Assembly: GCA_041401985.1 (NCBI GenBank)
Contig: JAWKTE010000027.1
Coordinates: 1-33,655, forward strand
Length of the DNA: 33,655 bases
Source of the DNA: JACKHA01 sp041401985
GTDB lineage: Bacteria; Planctomycetota; Phycisphaerae; Phycisphaerales; UBA1924
Direction of reading: 5' to 3'
This document shows, one piece after another, positions 1-8,039 of this stretch. The notes beneath the pieces are model-generated. The model did not search any database, was not told the origin of the DNA, and worked only from the letters and a program-made list of their open reading frames with translations. Within the stretch, counting starts at the first letter, position 1. Each line of letters opens with the position of its first letter. The translations under genes and the position numbers were made by a program.

Positions 1-3000
1 AACAACGTCGACGCGCTGGCCGACTTCTCCAACTTCGGCGCCCGTACGGTCGATCTGGCGGCGCCGGGCGATCAGGTGTTCACGACCGCCGAGGGTGGCG
101 GGTACCAGTACATCTCCGGCACGTCGTTCTCGGCCCCGATGGTGACCGGCGCGATCGCGCTGATCAAGACGATCCGCCCGGACGTCTCGCGCGACGAGAT
201 CCGCCAGGTGCTGATCGATTCTTCGGATCCCCTCGCGACGCTCCAGGGGCGCGTGGTGTCCGGCGGGCGCATGAACGTCGCCCGGGCCCTGCAGATCGTC
301 GGCATCGACGGGCCCACGACCGTCGCGTTCGACCCGGGCCCGTTCACCGGCCAGAACCGCTCCGACGGCACCCCGCTCGACTCGGTCCGCGTCACCTTCA
401 ACAAGGACATGGACGAGGGCTTCCTCTCGACCGACGGCGTGACGCTGATCCGGGCCGGGGCCGACCGCATGTTCGGCACGCCCGATGACACCGAGATCAC
501 CGTCACGGACGTGACGCTCGGCAACGACGACCGCACCGTGACGATCGATCTGGACGTGACCGGCTTCCCGCAGCAGCGCCTGCCGATCGCCCTGTACCGC
601 CTCGTGCTCGACGAGGGCGACTTCCGCGACACCGACGGGAACCGCCTCAACGGCAACCAGGTCGCCGGGCAGGACGAGCAGTACGACTTCGAGGTCGTGG
701 CGATCTCCGGCACGTTCGAGCCCAACGACACGCTGGCCACCGCCACGCCCACGACGTTCACCGGCTCGGGCTCGGCGACGTTCCAGGGCGTGTCGCTCGG
801 CGACGGCCTGTCGGGCGCGCTCGACGTCGACCTGTTCGCGATCAACATCCCGCGCGGCGGCCTGATCCGCGCCTCGGTCATCGCCAACAACCTCCCGCTG
901 CCCTCGGGCTTCGACTCCTACCTCCGACTCTTCAGCGCGACCGGCGAGGAACTGGCCTCCAACGACCAGTTCAACGGGCCCGACGCCCTGATCGACTTCT
1001 TCGTGACCACCGGCGGCACCTACTACGTCGGCGTCTCGGGCTATCCCAACGACGACTACGACCCGACCCTGGCCGCCAGCGGCACCGCCCAGTCCGGCGG
1101 GCTCTACAACCTCGAGGTCGAGGTCGAGCTGGTCAACGACGATCGCGTGACGTTCCCGGCGAGCATCCCGAGCCCCATCCGCATCCCGGCCGAGGGCACG
1201 ATCGGCCAGGCGGTCCCGTCGGTCATCAACATCGCCGACGCCCGCACGATCCGCGACGTGAACGTCCGTCTGGACATCCAGCACGAGTTCGTGGGCGACC
1301 TCGAGGTCATCCTGTTCGGCCCGTCGGGCACGGCCGTGACGCTGATCGACCAGCGCGGCGGGTCCAACTCGCAGGGCCTGCGGAACGTGCTGTTCGATGA
1401 CGAGGCGGTGGCCCGCATCGCCAACGCACCGACGCCCTTCACCGGCTCGTACCGCCCCGAGGGGTCGCTGTCGAACTTCGACGGCGAGGACGCCGCGGGC
1501 AACTGGACCCTGGTCATCAACGACCGCCTGGGCATCCACACGGGGCAGCTGATCTCGTGGTCGCTGGACCTCACGCTCCGCAGCGACATCTTCGGCCCGT
1601 TCGAGCTCAACGACACCCTGGCCACGGCCACCAGCGTCACGGCGATCAACGGCACGGGGAGCCAGTCGTTCCAGGGCGTGATCGGCGACGGCGGCTTCGG
1701 CGTGCTGGACCGCGACCTGTTCGTGTTCAACGCCAACGCCGGCACGACGCTGAGCGTCAATGTCGCGTCGGGCGGGCTGCTGAACGCGGCGGTCCGGATC
1801 TTCAACGAGGCCGGCGAGGAACTGGTGCTGGCCTCTCCCGCCAACTCGCTGAGCGCCTCGGTCCAGAACTTCGTCATCAACAACGCCGGCACGTACATCG
1901 TCGCGGTCTCGGAGGCGGCCAACGTCGCCTACGACCCCGACGCCCCGGCGGGGGGCACCGCCTCGCAGACCACCGGCGGGTACACCCTGACCATCGGTGT
2001 GGCGCCCGGCATCGGCGACGACTCCCGCGTGCTCGAGACCGGTGGGCTCGACGTGGGCATCGACTCCGACTCCACGTTCAACGCCACGCGCGACCTGGGC
2101 GGGATCGACCAGCAGGTCGGCCTGCGGTTCGACGGCATCGAGTACCTGTTCGATGAGGACGGCGGGGCCAACGGCACGCCGCAGCTGTTCTTCGGGCTCT
2201 CCGCCAACGGGTACACCGCCCGCAACGACTCCTCGTCCGTCGCCGGCACGGGCTTGCCCGTCGCCCTGACCGACGAGTCCGACTCGGCCAACCGGCGCAT
2301 CATCGCCACGGGCGCGTTCCGCGGCCTGGCGCTGTCGCGCACCATCTCGTTCGCCCAGGGCGATCAGTTCATCGCCGTCGACGTCGTGCTGACCAACACC
2401 ACCGGGTCGCGGATCAACAACCTCTCCTGGATGGAGGGGTTCAATCCGCAGCAGGGCCTGAACGTCGCCGGCGGCTCGGCCCTGACGCAGAACAACGTCA
2501 TCGGCCTCGACACGAACAACAACAACATCGAGGACCGCTTCGACCCGATCGCCATCGGCACCTTCGCCAACAACATCTTCCCCGACGGGCTCTCCGTCGC
2601 CATCGCCGCGCCGCAGGCCGACGGCCTGGACTTCGGCGGGCGGGCCCAGGCCTCGATCGTCGATTCCAACACCGACATCCGCGACCCGTCGGTCCTGCTG
2701 GACGTGGGCACCATCGACCCCGACGGGGCCTCGACCGACGGCGTGCTGACCCTGGCCTACGACCTTGGCAACCTCAACGCCGGCGCCACGACCCGGATGC
2801 GGTACTTCGTGTTCTTCGGCGAGGGCGAGGGCGAGGTGCTGGGCCTGTACGACCTGGTCAACTCCGGCGACGGCAACGGGCACCTGGCGGCGATCGACTC
2901 GAACGGACGCCTGCTGTCCGACGATGTGGACCTCGAGGCCGCTCCCGGCGACCGGGACACGGCCCCGTCGCTGCCGTACAAGGTCTACTACGCCTCGGGC

Positions 3001-4335
3001 TACGCCGGGCCGGAGACCACGACGTTCCTGCCGATCGTCAATCCGCACGAGGACTCGACCCGCGTGGTTGTCATCGCCCGCTACCAGGACGGGGCCCGCG
3101 ACCAGGTCGTCATCGACCGCGTGCTGGCGCCCAACGCCCGCAACGGCGTCACGCTCACCGACCCGACCCGCTACCAGAACTCGCTCAACGGCACCCCCGG
3201 GGCCACCGCCAAGGTCCGCCTCGACACGCCCTACGCCCTTGAGGTGTGGTCCGAGCGCCCGGTGGCGGCCAACTTCTCGCACTTCGACACGTTCCTGCTG
3301 GCCGACGCCAACGCCGCGGTCGGCGAGGCGTTCACCAACCGCCAGTCGAGCGAGTGGACGTTCTCTCAGGCCATCAAGGGCCAGGGCGAGAACGACTTCA
3401 TCCTCGTGCTCAACACCGCCAACCGCTTCCAGAAGATCACGTTCACGTTCGTGCCCACCGGCGGCGGGCAGACGTACTCGTTCACCCGCGGCGTGGACGT
3501 CGGGCGTCGCGGCGGCGTGAGCCTCAAGCAACTGCCCGGCCTGCCCGACGGGACCTACGGCGTGCTGGTCGTCGGCCAGGACGACTTCGTCGCCACGCTC
3601 TCGCACTACTCGGCGAACGACCGCTCGGCCTTCGGCGTCACCGGCACCATCGGGCGGGGCGAGACCGTCGGCGTGATCCCCGAGGGCCAGATCGGCCTCA
3701 ACTCCACCGAGGAAGACATCGGCATCACGAACTTCAGCGGCACGCAGGCCTCCGTGCTGTTCTCCTTCATCTTCGAGTCCGGCACGACCTACCGCACCCG
3801 CGTGAACGTCCCGGCCCTGGGACGCGCCCAGGTCAACGTCGAGGACCTGCGGAACTTCCCCGCGGGCGAGGCCTACTCGGTGCTGTTCGAGTCCAGCCAG
3901 CCCATCGTGCTGACCCTCCCGACGCATGTGTTCGGCGAGGAGAACTCGGCCAACTTCTCCGACACCGCCTTCAGCCGCTGGTCGTTCGCCGCCGGCTACC
4001 GCCCGGCGAGCGGCAACGGCGTCGAGTCCTATCTCCGCCTGTTCAACCCCAGCGTGGGCCAGGTCCTCGTCGAGGTGACGATGCACTTCGCGGGCGAGGG
4101 GAACAACGCGGGCACCGCTGAGACCTTCCGCTTCACCATCAACGCACGCTCCGTGCTGGCCATCGACCTGCACGACCTGGTCACCGGCACCCGGCGCAAC
4201 TCCGCCCAGACCTACGGCGTCACCGTCAAGGCCGGCGCGCCGATCGTCGCCTACCAGGGCCACTACGACCAGTCGTTCCCCGGCTCGTTCGGCACCCTGG
4301 GCACGCCGCTCGGCGGCACCAACCCGGTCGCCTGA
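1..4335 (+). CDS. Secreted subtilisin-like (S8) serine protease, C-terminal part, multidomain
   Basis: The frame is open from base 1, so the start and the Asp and His of the triad lie outside the window. Visible at once are SNFGA, DLAAPG and GTSFSAP with the catalytic Ser at residue 42 (residues counted from base 1), the classic C-terminal block of family S8. It is followed by an Ig-like domain (about 105-235, FNKDMDE core), a PPC-like domain (about 239-375, FEPNDTLATA), a proprotein-convertase P domain (about 386-525, HEFVGDLEVILFGPSGT and GNWTLVINDR), a second PPC-like domain (about 534-670, FELNDTLATA), a large beta-rich region (about 677-988), and four roughly 100-residue beta repeats (about 995-1440). 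No PEP-CTERM or dockerin ends it; the C-terminus is GGTNPVA. Likely extracellular or cell-surface proteolysis; the substrate is unknown. A strong hairpin terminator follows. Confidence 0.93.
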   Translation, partial: NNVDALADFSNFGARTVDLAAPGDQVFTTAEGGGYQYISGTSFSAPMVTGAIALIKTIRPDVSRDEIRQVLIDSSDPLATLQGRVVSGGRMNVARALQIVGIDGPTTVAFDPGPFTGQNRSDGTPLDSVRVTFNKDMDEGFLSTDGVTLIRAGADRMFGTPDDTEITVTDVTLGNDDRTVTIDLDVTGFPQQRLPIALYRLVLDEGDFRDTDGNRLNGNQVAGQDEQYDFEVVAISGTFEPNDTLATATPTTFTGSGSATFQGVSLGDGLSGALDVDLFAINIPRGGLIRASVIANNLPLPSGFDSYLRLFSATGEELASNDQFNGPDALIDFFVTTGGTYYVGVSGYPNDDYDPTLAASGTAQSGGLYNLEVEVELVNDDRVTFPASIPSPIRIPAEGTIGQAVPSVINIADARTIRDVNVRLDIQHEFVGDLEVILFGPSGTAVTLIDQRGGSNSQGLRNVLFDDEAVARIANAPTPFTGSYRPEGSLSNFDGEDAAGNWTLVINDRLGIHTGQLISWSLDLTLRSDIFGPFELNDTLATATSVTAINGTGSQSFQGVIGDGGFGVLDRDLFVFNANAGTTLSVNVASGGLLNAAVRIFNEAGEELVLASPANSLSASVQNFVINNAGTYIVAVSEAANVAYDPDAPAGGTASQTTGGYTLTIGVAPGIGDDSRVLETGGLDVGIDSDSTFNATRDLGGIDQQVGLRFDGIEYLFDEDGGANGTPQLFFGLSANGYTARNDSSSVAGTGLPVALTDESDSANRRIIATGAFRGLALSRTISFAQGDQFIAVDVVLTNTTGSRINNLSWMEGFNPQQGLNVAGGSALTQNNVIGLDTNNNNIEDRFDPIAIGTFANNIFPDGLSVAIAAPQADGLDFGGRAQASIVDSNTDIRDPSVLLDVGTIDPDGASTDGVLTLAYDLGNLNAGATTRMRYFVFFGEGEGEVLGLYDLVNSGDGNGHLAAIDSNGRLLSDDVDLEAAPGDRDTAPSLPYKVYYASGYAGPETTTFLPIVNPHEDSTRVVVIARYQDGARDQVVIDRVLAPNARNGVTLTDPTRYQNSLNGTPGATAKVRLDTPYALEVWSERPVAANFSHFDTFLLADANAAVGEAFTNRQSSEWTFSQAIKGQGENDFILVLNTANRFQKITFTFVPTGGGQTYSFTRGVDVGRRGGVSLKQLPGLPDGTYGVLVVGQDDFVATLSHYSANDRSAFGVTGTIGRGETVGVIPEGQIGLNSTEEDIGITNFSGTQASVLFSFIFESGTTYRTRVNVPALGRAQVNVEDLRNFPAGEAYSVLFESSQPIVLTLPTHVFGEENSANFSDTAFSRWSFAAGYRPASGNGVESYLRLFNPSVGQVLVEVTMHFAGEGNNAGTAETFRFTINARSVLAIDLHDLVTGTRRNSAQTYGVTVKAGAPIVAYQGHYDQSFPGSFGTLGTPLGGTNPVA

Positions 4336-4368
4336 TCACGGCACCGGCTCGACAGCCACATCGCACCG

Positions 4369-4395
4369 CAGGGGCGCCGCAAGGCGCCCCTGTTT
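4369..4395 (+). terminator. Intrinsic terminator of the S8 protease gene
   Basis: A perfect 10-bp stem (caggggcgcc / ggcgcccctg) closes on a GCAA tetraloop and is followed by tttg. It begins 33 bases after the protease stop. Confidence 0.8.
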
Positions 4396-4461
4396 GTGCA
4401 CTGGAATCTCTCCGATGTACCAGCGCGGACCAGACGCCGGACCTGAGGAGGCTCTGCGACG

Positions 4462-4483
4462 AAGGTCCGGGTCGACGGACCTT
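4462..4483 (-). terminator. Possible terminator of the methyltransferase gene
   Basis: An 8-bp perfect inverted repeat (aaggtccg / cggacctt) with a 6-nt loop lies about 38 nt past the minus-strand stop at 4521. There is no real U-tract, so the call is tentative. Confidence 0.35.
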
Positions 4484-4520
4484 GCGCATCACCCAGCCGC
4501 TCCGCATTCGCCCCGCCCGC

Positions 4521-5387
4521 CTACACCCGCTCGGCGATCACCTCGAACACCGGGGGCAGCAGGCAGAAGCGGGTCGGGTCCGCGCTGGCCCGCGACCACG
4601 CCGCCTCGAAGGCGGTCCGCATCGCGGCGGTGATGTGCCTCGACGCGACCAGTCGCGGCAGCACGCTGGACCAGAACACGTCGGGCCACGTCCACATGAA
4701 GTCGCCCGGGCGCGCGATCCGATGCTCGACGTCCAGGTGCGTGACCCGGAACCCGGAGCGTTCGAGCATCGCCGGCAGGCGTCCGACGATGTCGGGGTCG
4801 CCGCCGCGATCGCGCCACGACCGGTCGATCTGCTGGACGACGGATGTGAACGCGTCTTCTTTCGGCGCGAGCGTCATGGTCGAGTACGCGAAGTAGTCCT
4901 GGATGCACCAGCGCCCGCCGGGGCGGATCGCCTTGGCCGCGGCCCGGACCACGGCCTCCGGGTCGGGCACGAAGCACATGACCCAGCGTGAGTAGGCCAG
5001 GTCGAACGGGGCCGATTCGCCGCCCGCTTCGAGCACGGCGTCGAGGCGCTGGACGTCCCCGTGCAGCGCGACGGCCCAGGGCATCATCACCTCCGCCGAG
5101 CGCCGGTTGTACTCGCGGACGAACCCCTCCGACTCGTCGATGCCGACGACACGCCCGCGATCGCCAACGATCATCGCCAGGTCGCGCGCGGCGTATCCCG
5201 GCCCGCAACCGATGTCGAGCACCCGCTCGCCGGGCACGAGGTTCGCGCGCCGCCACAGCGCGTGGGCCGCGTCGCCCCACAGGCGGTGCTGGATGCCCAG
5301 GCGGACCAGTTCGGTCTGGTCGGTGCCCAGGACGTACTCGCCGGGGAGCCCCGCGGGCGAGGAGGGGGGCGTCGTCGCGTCGCTCAT
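4521..5387 (-). CDS. Class I SAM-dependent methyltransferase
   Basis: A 288-residue protein with methyltransferase motif I VLDIGCGPG at residues 56-64, the acidic end of strand beta2 at GIDES (82-86), and a later RPGGRW turn typical of the Methyltransf_11/25 (UbiE-like) group. It probably transfers a methyl group from SAM to a small molecule; the substrate cannot be read from the sequence. The frame stays open upstream, but the added residues are Arg-rich noise, and the MSDATT start at 5387 places the Rossmann core at the usual distance. It lies 77 nt downstream of the rhodanese-like lipoprotein on the same strand, so the two may be co-transcribed. The cytoplasm is the likely location, since no signal peptide is seen. 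Confidence 0.85.
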   Translation of the reverse strand: MSDATTPPSSPAGLPGEYVLGTDQTELVRLGIQHRLWGDAAHALWRRANLVPGERVLDIGCGPGYAARDLAMIVGDRGRVVGIDESEGFVREYNRRSAEVMMPWAVALHGDVQRLDAVLEAGGESAPFDLAYSRWVMCFVPDPEAVVRAAAKAIRPGGRWCIQDYFAYSTMTLAPKEDAFTSVVQQIDRSWRDRGGDPDIVGRLPAMLERSGFRVTHLDVEHRIARPGDFMWTWPDVFWSSVLPRLVASRHITAAMRTAFEAAWSRASADPTRFCLLPPVFEVIAERV

Positions 5388-5464
5388 GGCCCAATGTAGC
5401 CCCGAGCGACCCCGCCGCGGAGGGTCGGGACGAACCCCGGGCCGGGCCGAACGCCGACGCGCTG

Positions 5465-5980
5465 CTACCTGGGAACGGGCTGGAGTTCGCCGTCCTCGTC
5501 CACGGGCAGTTCGCTCCGCTCGACGGGCAGATCGGCCCGGATCCACTCCTCGATCCCGCCGCGATACATGCGGACCCCGGTGTAGCCGATCGCGAGCAGG
5601 CGTTTAGTCATGGCCCGGGCGGTGGGGCTGGCGGGGTTCTCGCCGTAGACGATCAGGTTGGCGTGCCCGACGAGGCGGGCGTCGCGCCCGCCGTAGGTCG
5701 GCGTCTCGGAGAGTTGCAGGCTCAGGGCGCCGGGGATGTGCCCCTCGGCGTAGCGGCGCAGGGGACGGGGGTCGATCAGGACGAGGGTGCGGGGCTCGGC
5801 GGCGTCGGCGGCCTGGAGTTCTCGGACCTCGTCGAGCGTCGAGAACGCGATGGTCTTGTCCGAAATACCTTTGTTGCACCCTCCGAGCAGAACCACCCCA
5901 AACAGGGCGATTGCCGTGATCGCCGTCCGCACCCGGCGGCCTGGACTCGGAATGGCCTGTGCTGTGATCCCATCTGGCAT
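5465..5980 (-). CDS. Rhodanese-fold lipoprotein lacking the catalytic cysteine
   Basis: 171 residues. The N-terminus has RR, a hydrophobic stretch and lipobox LLGGC with Cys35, so it should be a lipoprotein. The rest follows a single rhodanese domain: LIDPRPLRRYAEGHIPGAL, then LIVYGENPASPTARAM, then RMYRGGIEEW. In active rhodaneses the loop after the LIVY strand begins with Cys; here it is Gly113 (codon at 5642-5644), so sulfur transfer by the normal route is not expected. It may bind rather than catalyse. The start at 5980 was chosen because the open frame upstream encodes no recognisable protein and the lipobox then sits at the right distance. It is divergent from the DsbD-N-like gene across 87 bp. 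Confidence 0.82.
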   Translation of the reverse strand: MPDGITAQAIPSPGRRVRTAITAIALFGVVLLGGCNKGISDKTIAFSTLDEVRELQAADAAEPRTLVLIDPRPLRRYAEGHIPGALSLQLSETPTYGGRDARLVGHANLIVYGENPASPTARAMTKRLLAIGYTGVRMYRGGIEEWIRADLPVERSELPVDEDGELQPVPR

Positions 5981-6067
5981 GGCGGGAGAATAATAGATGG
6001 GGCACCGGCGTTCTCCCCCCGCCCGACAGGGTGGCCGATGCTGTTGCCGCCGACCGGAACCTGACCC

Positions 6068-6934
6068 ATGCCCGGACCGACGATTGCCGCCGCCTTGGTA
6101 CTGGCCTCTCTGGGGTCGGGCGATCGCGCTTCGATGGAGCCCGGCGTTGTGGCCCAGCCGACCGAGGAGCACGCCCGCCTCCGCCTGGTCGCGCCGACGC
6201 GCGGCCTGGTCGCCGGCGACACGAACTACCTGGGCCTGCTGTTCGACATCGACCCCGAGTGGCACATCTACTGGGACGGGCTGAACGACTCGGGCTTCGC
6301 CCCGAACGCCGAGTGGACCGCCCCGCCGGGCGTGGAAGTGGGCGAGATCATCTGGCCCGCGCCGCACCGGTATGTTGCTCCCGGCGATGTGCTGGACCAT
6401 GTGTACGAGGAGCGGGTGCTGCTGCTGGTGCCAGTGGAGGTGCCGCGGGGCGCTCGGGCCGGGTCGATGCTGACGTTCCGTGCCCAGACGGAGTGGCTGG
6501 TCTGCAAGGACGTGTGCCTGCCCGGCTTCGGCGACGTGCGTCTGACGCTGCCGGTGGTGGAGGCGGGTTCGGACAACGCGCCGACGGAGTTCGCGTCCGC
6601 GTTCGAGGCGGCGTGGGCCCGCGTGCCGCTCGACGGCGCGGTGCTGGACGATCCGCGCGTGCGCGTGCGACTGTCCGGCTCGTCGGTGGAGATCGACGCG
6701 CGGGGCGCGCGCCGGCTGTCGTACTACCCGCAGAACGAGGCGGCCCGGATCGAGGAGCCGATCCGGCGTGGGGTCAGCACCAGCGGGCACCTGCGTCTGC
6801 GGCGGAGCCCGTACGATCGCGGGAGCGTGTCGCGCGACCCCGTCGTGCGTTTCGTGATCGAGGCCGATTTCGGCGGCGACGAGCCGCCCCTGATTGTCCG
6901 TGTGGAACGCCCGCTGAGCGAACTCGGCGGGTGA
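6068..6934 (+). CDS. DsbD N-terminal-domain-like periplasmic protein
   Basis: 288 residues. After a short hydrophobic N-terminus (possible signal peptide, weak) the protein matches the pattern of the DsbD alpha domain: WHIYWDGLNDSG near residue 60, WPAPHRY, and the hallmark WLVCKDVCLPG with Cys146 and Cys150. In DsbD this Ig-like domain relays electrons from the membrane domain to periplasmic partners. The transmembrane and C-terminal thioredoxin parts of DsbD are absent, so it is either a free-standing electron-transfer domain or a partner of a reductase encoded elsewhere. A redoxin gene follows after 73 nt on the same strand, consistent with a shared extracytoplasmic thiol-redox function (inference). 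No strong Shine-Dalgarno is seen. Confidence 0.8.
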   Translation: MPGPTIAAALVLASLGSGDRASMEPGVVAQPTEEHARLRLVAPTRGLVAGDTNYLGLLFDIDPEWHIYWDGLNDSGFAPNAEWTAPPGVEVGEIIWPAPHRYVAPGDVLDHVYEERVLLLVPVEVPRGARAGSMLTFRAQTEWLVCKDVCLPGFGDVRLTLPVVEAGSDNAPTEFASAFEAAWARVPLDGAVLDDPRVRVRLSGSSVEIDARGARRLSYYPQNEAARIEEPIRRGVSTSGHLRLRRSPYDRGSVSRDPVVRFVIEADFGGDEPPLIVRVERPLSELGG

Positions 6935-7007
6935 GCGTCTTGGAACCCGACGCCCTGCGCCGGCTCGTGCCGGGTGGCTGGGCTGCGTCAATGAGAGGAT
7001 CGAACCC

Positions 7008-7847
7008 ATGCTGTGCTGCTCGAGCAACGTCGCCCTTCCCGTGATCGCTGGCCTGGCCGTTGCGGTCGGGGCGTTCGGATTCGCCGCCGTCCAGCCCGAG
7101 ACGGGTACGACCGCCGGCGGGTGCTGTGGCGGGGCGGCGACGGCCGCGGCGACGACCGAGTGCTGCGCGTCGGCCGGCGAGTGCGCCACGGCGTGCGCCA
7201 CCGGGTGCGAGAGCGAACTGGCCAAGGGTCCGGTCGAGGACCCGCAGCCCGAGCCGGGCAGCGCGGTGGTGGGCGAGGCCGCCCCGGACTTCGCCCTCTA
7301 CGACCTCGAGGGCAACCGCTACCAGTTGTCGGACTTCACGGAGAACGGCCAGATCGTGGTGCTCGAGTGGTTCAACCCGGAGTGCCCGTTCGTGGTCAAG
7401 CAGTACGAGCGGACCAGCACCATGCTGGACACCTACGCGTACCTGATGGAGAACACCCCGGCGATCGAGTCCGACAGCGACGCGGCCGCCGATGAGGAGC
7501 CGACGCCCGGCGTGGTGTGGCTGGCGATCAACTCCGGCCGCGAGGGCCACCCGACGGCCGATGCCGAGCTCAACACCGGCGCCCACGAGAACTGGGAGAT
7601 GCCCTACCCGATCTTGATGGACCCGACGGGTGTGGTCGGTCGCGCGTACGACGCCAAGACGACCCCCCACATGTACATCATCTCCGCCGAGGGCACGCTG
7701 ATCTACGCCGGCGCGATCGACAACAACCGCAGCGCCCGCGAGGCCGGCGACGTGAACTACGTCATCCAGGCCTTCCAGCAGCACATGGCCGGCGAGACAA
7801 TCACCGACGCCGAGACCCAGTCCTACGGCTGCAGCGTCAAGTACTAA
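7008..7847 (+). CDS. Secreted redoxin (AhpC/TSA-thioredoxin fold) with Cys-rich N-terminal segment
   Basis: 279 residues. The N-terminus is a signal-like stretch (VALPVIAGLAVAVGAFGFA). Residues about 38-67 form an unusual Cys-rich, Ala/Gly-rich linker with CC, CC, C, C and C in about 30 residues. The redoxin domain starts at GEAAPDFALYDLEGN, with the active-site loop WFNPECPFV at Cys126 and a cis-Pro-like TTPHMYII. A second Cys, Cys275, is five residues from the end (YGCSVKY) and could be a resolving Cys. Only one Cys is present in the CPFV loop, so it resembles peroxiredoxin-like planctomycete redoxins more than CXXC thioredoxins. A GAGAGG ribosome site lies at 6993-6998. It probably pairs with the DsbD-N-like product upstream. 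Confidence 0.85.
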   Translation: MLCCSSNVALPVIAGLAVAVGAFGFAAVQPETGTTAGGCCGGAATAAATTECCASAGECATACATGCESELAKGPVEDPQPEPGSAVVGEAAPDFALYDLEGNRYQLSDFTENGQIVVLEWFNPECPFVVKQYERTSTMLDTYAYLMENTPAIESDSDAAADEEPTPGVVWLAINSGREGHPTADAELNTGAHENWEMPYPILMDPTGVVGRAYDAKTTPHMYIISAEGTLIYAGAIDNNRSAREAGDVNYVIQAFQQHMAGETITDAETQSYGCSVKY

Positions 7848-7856
7848 GCCGATCTG

Positions 7857-7875
7857 GCCGCCCGGACCGGGCGGC
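7857..7875 (+). terminator. GC hairpin directly after the redoxin gene
   Basis: gccgcccg / cgggcggc form an 8-bp stem with a 3-nt loop starting 10 nt after the stop, followed by gttgtg. It probably acts together with the stronger hairpin just downstream. Confidence 0.55.
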
Positions 7876-7889
7876 GTTGTGAGACACCC

Positions 7890-7922
7890 GACGGCCCGCG
7901 CTCCACGGCGCGGGCCGTCTTT
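7890..7922 (+). terminator. Intrinsic terminator between redoxin and rseP genes
   Basis: An 11-bp perfect stem (gacggcccgcg / cgcgggccgtc) with an 8-nt loop, ending in ttt. It separates the redox pair from the protease gene. Confidence 0.75.
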
Positions 7923-8039
7923 GCGTTCCGGTGCATGGTGCGGCATGGGCCCGGCGGCCCGGCACGGGCGCGGCAAGCCCGATCAACCCGGCCGAGCACA
8001 GAATCGGCCGGGCGGATCGGGCCGATACGATCCCCAGCC

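Noticed and set aside
4336..4520. Small plus-strand frames after the S8 protease gene
   Set aside because: They cross a terminator hairpin and show only Arg/Pro-rich translation with no ribosome site.
5465..7225. Long minus-strand frame that would fuse the rhodanese lipoprotein to a 400-residue N-terminal part
   Set aside because: The extra part is Arg/His/Pro-rich, runs antisense through the DsbD-N-like and redoxin genes, and would bury the lipobox. The start at 5980 fits the signal sequence.
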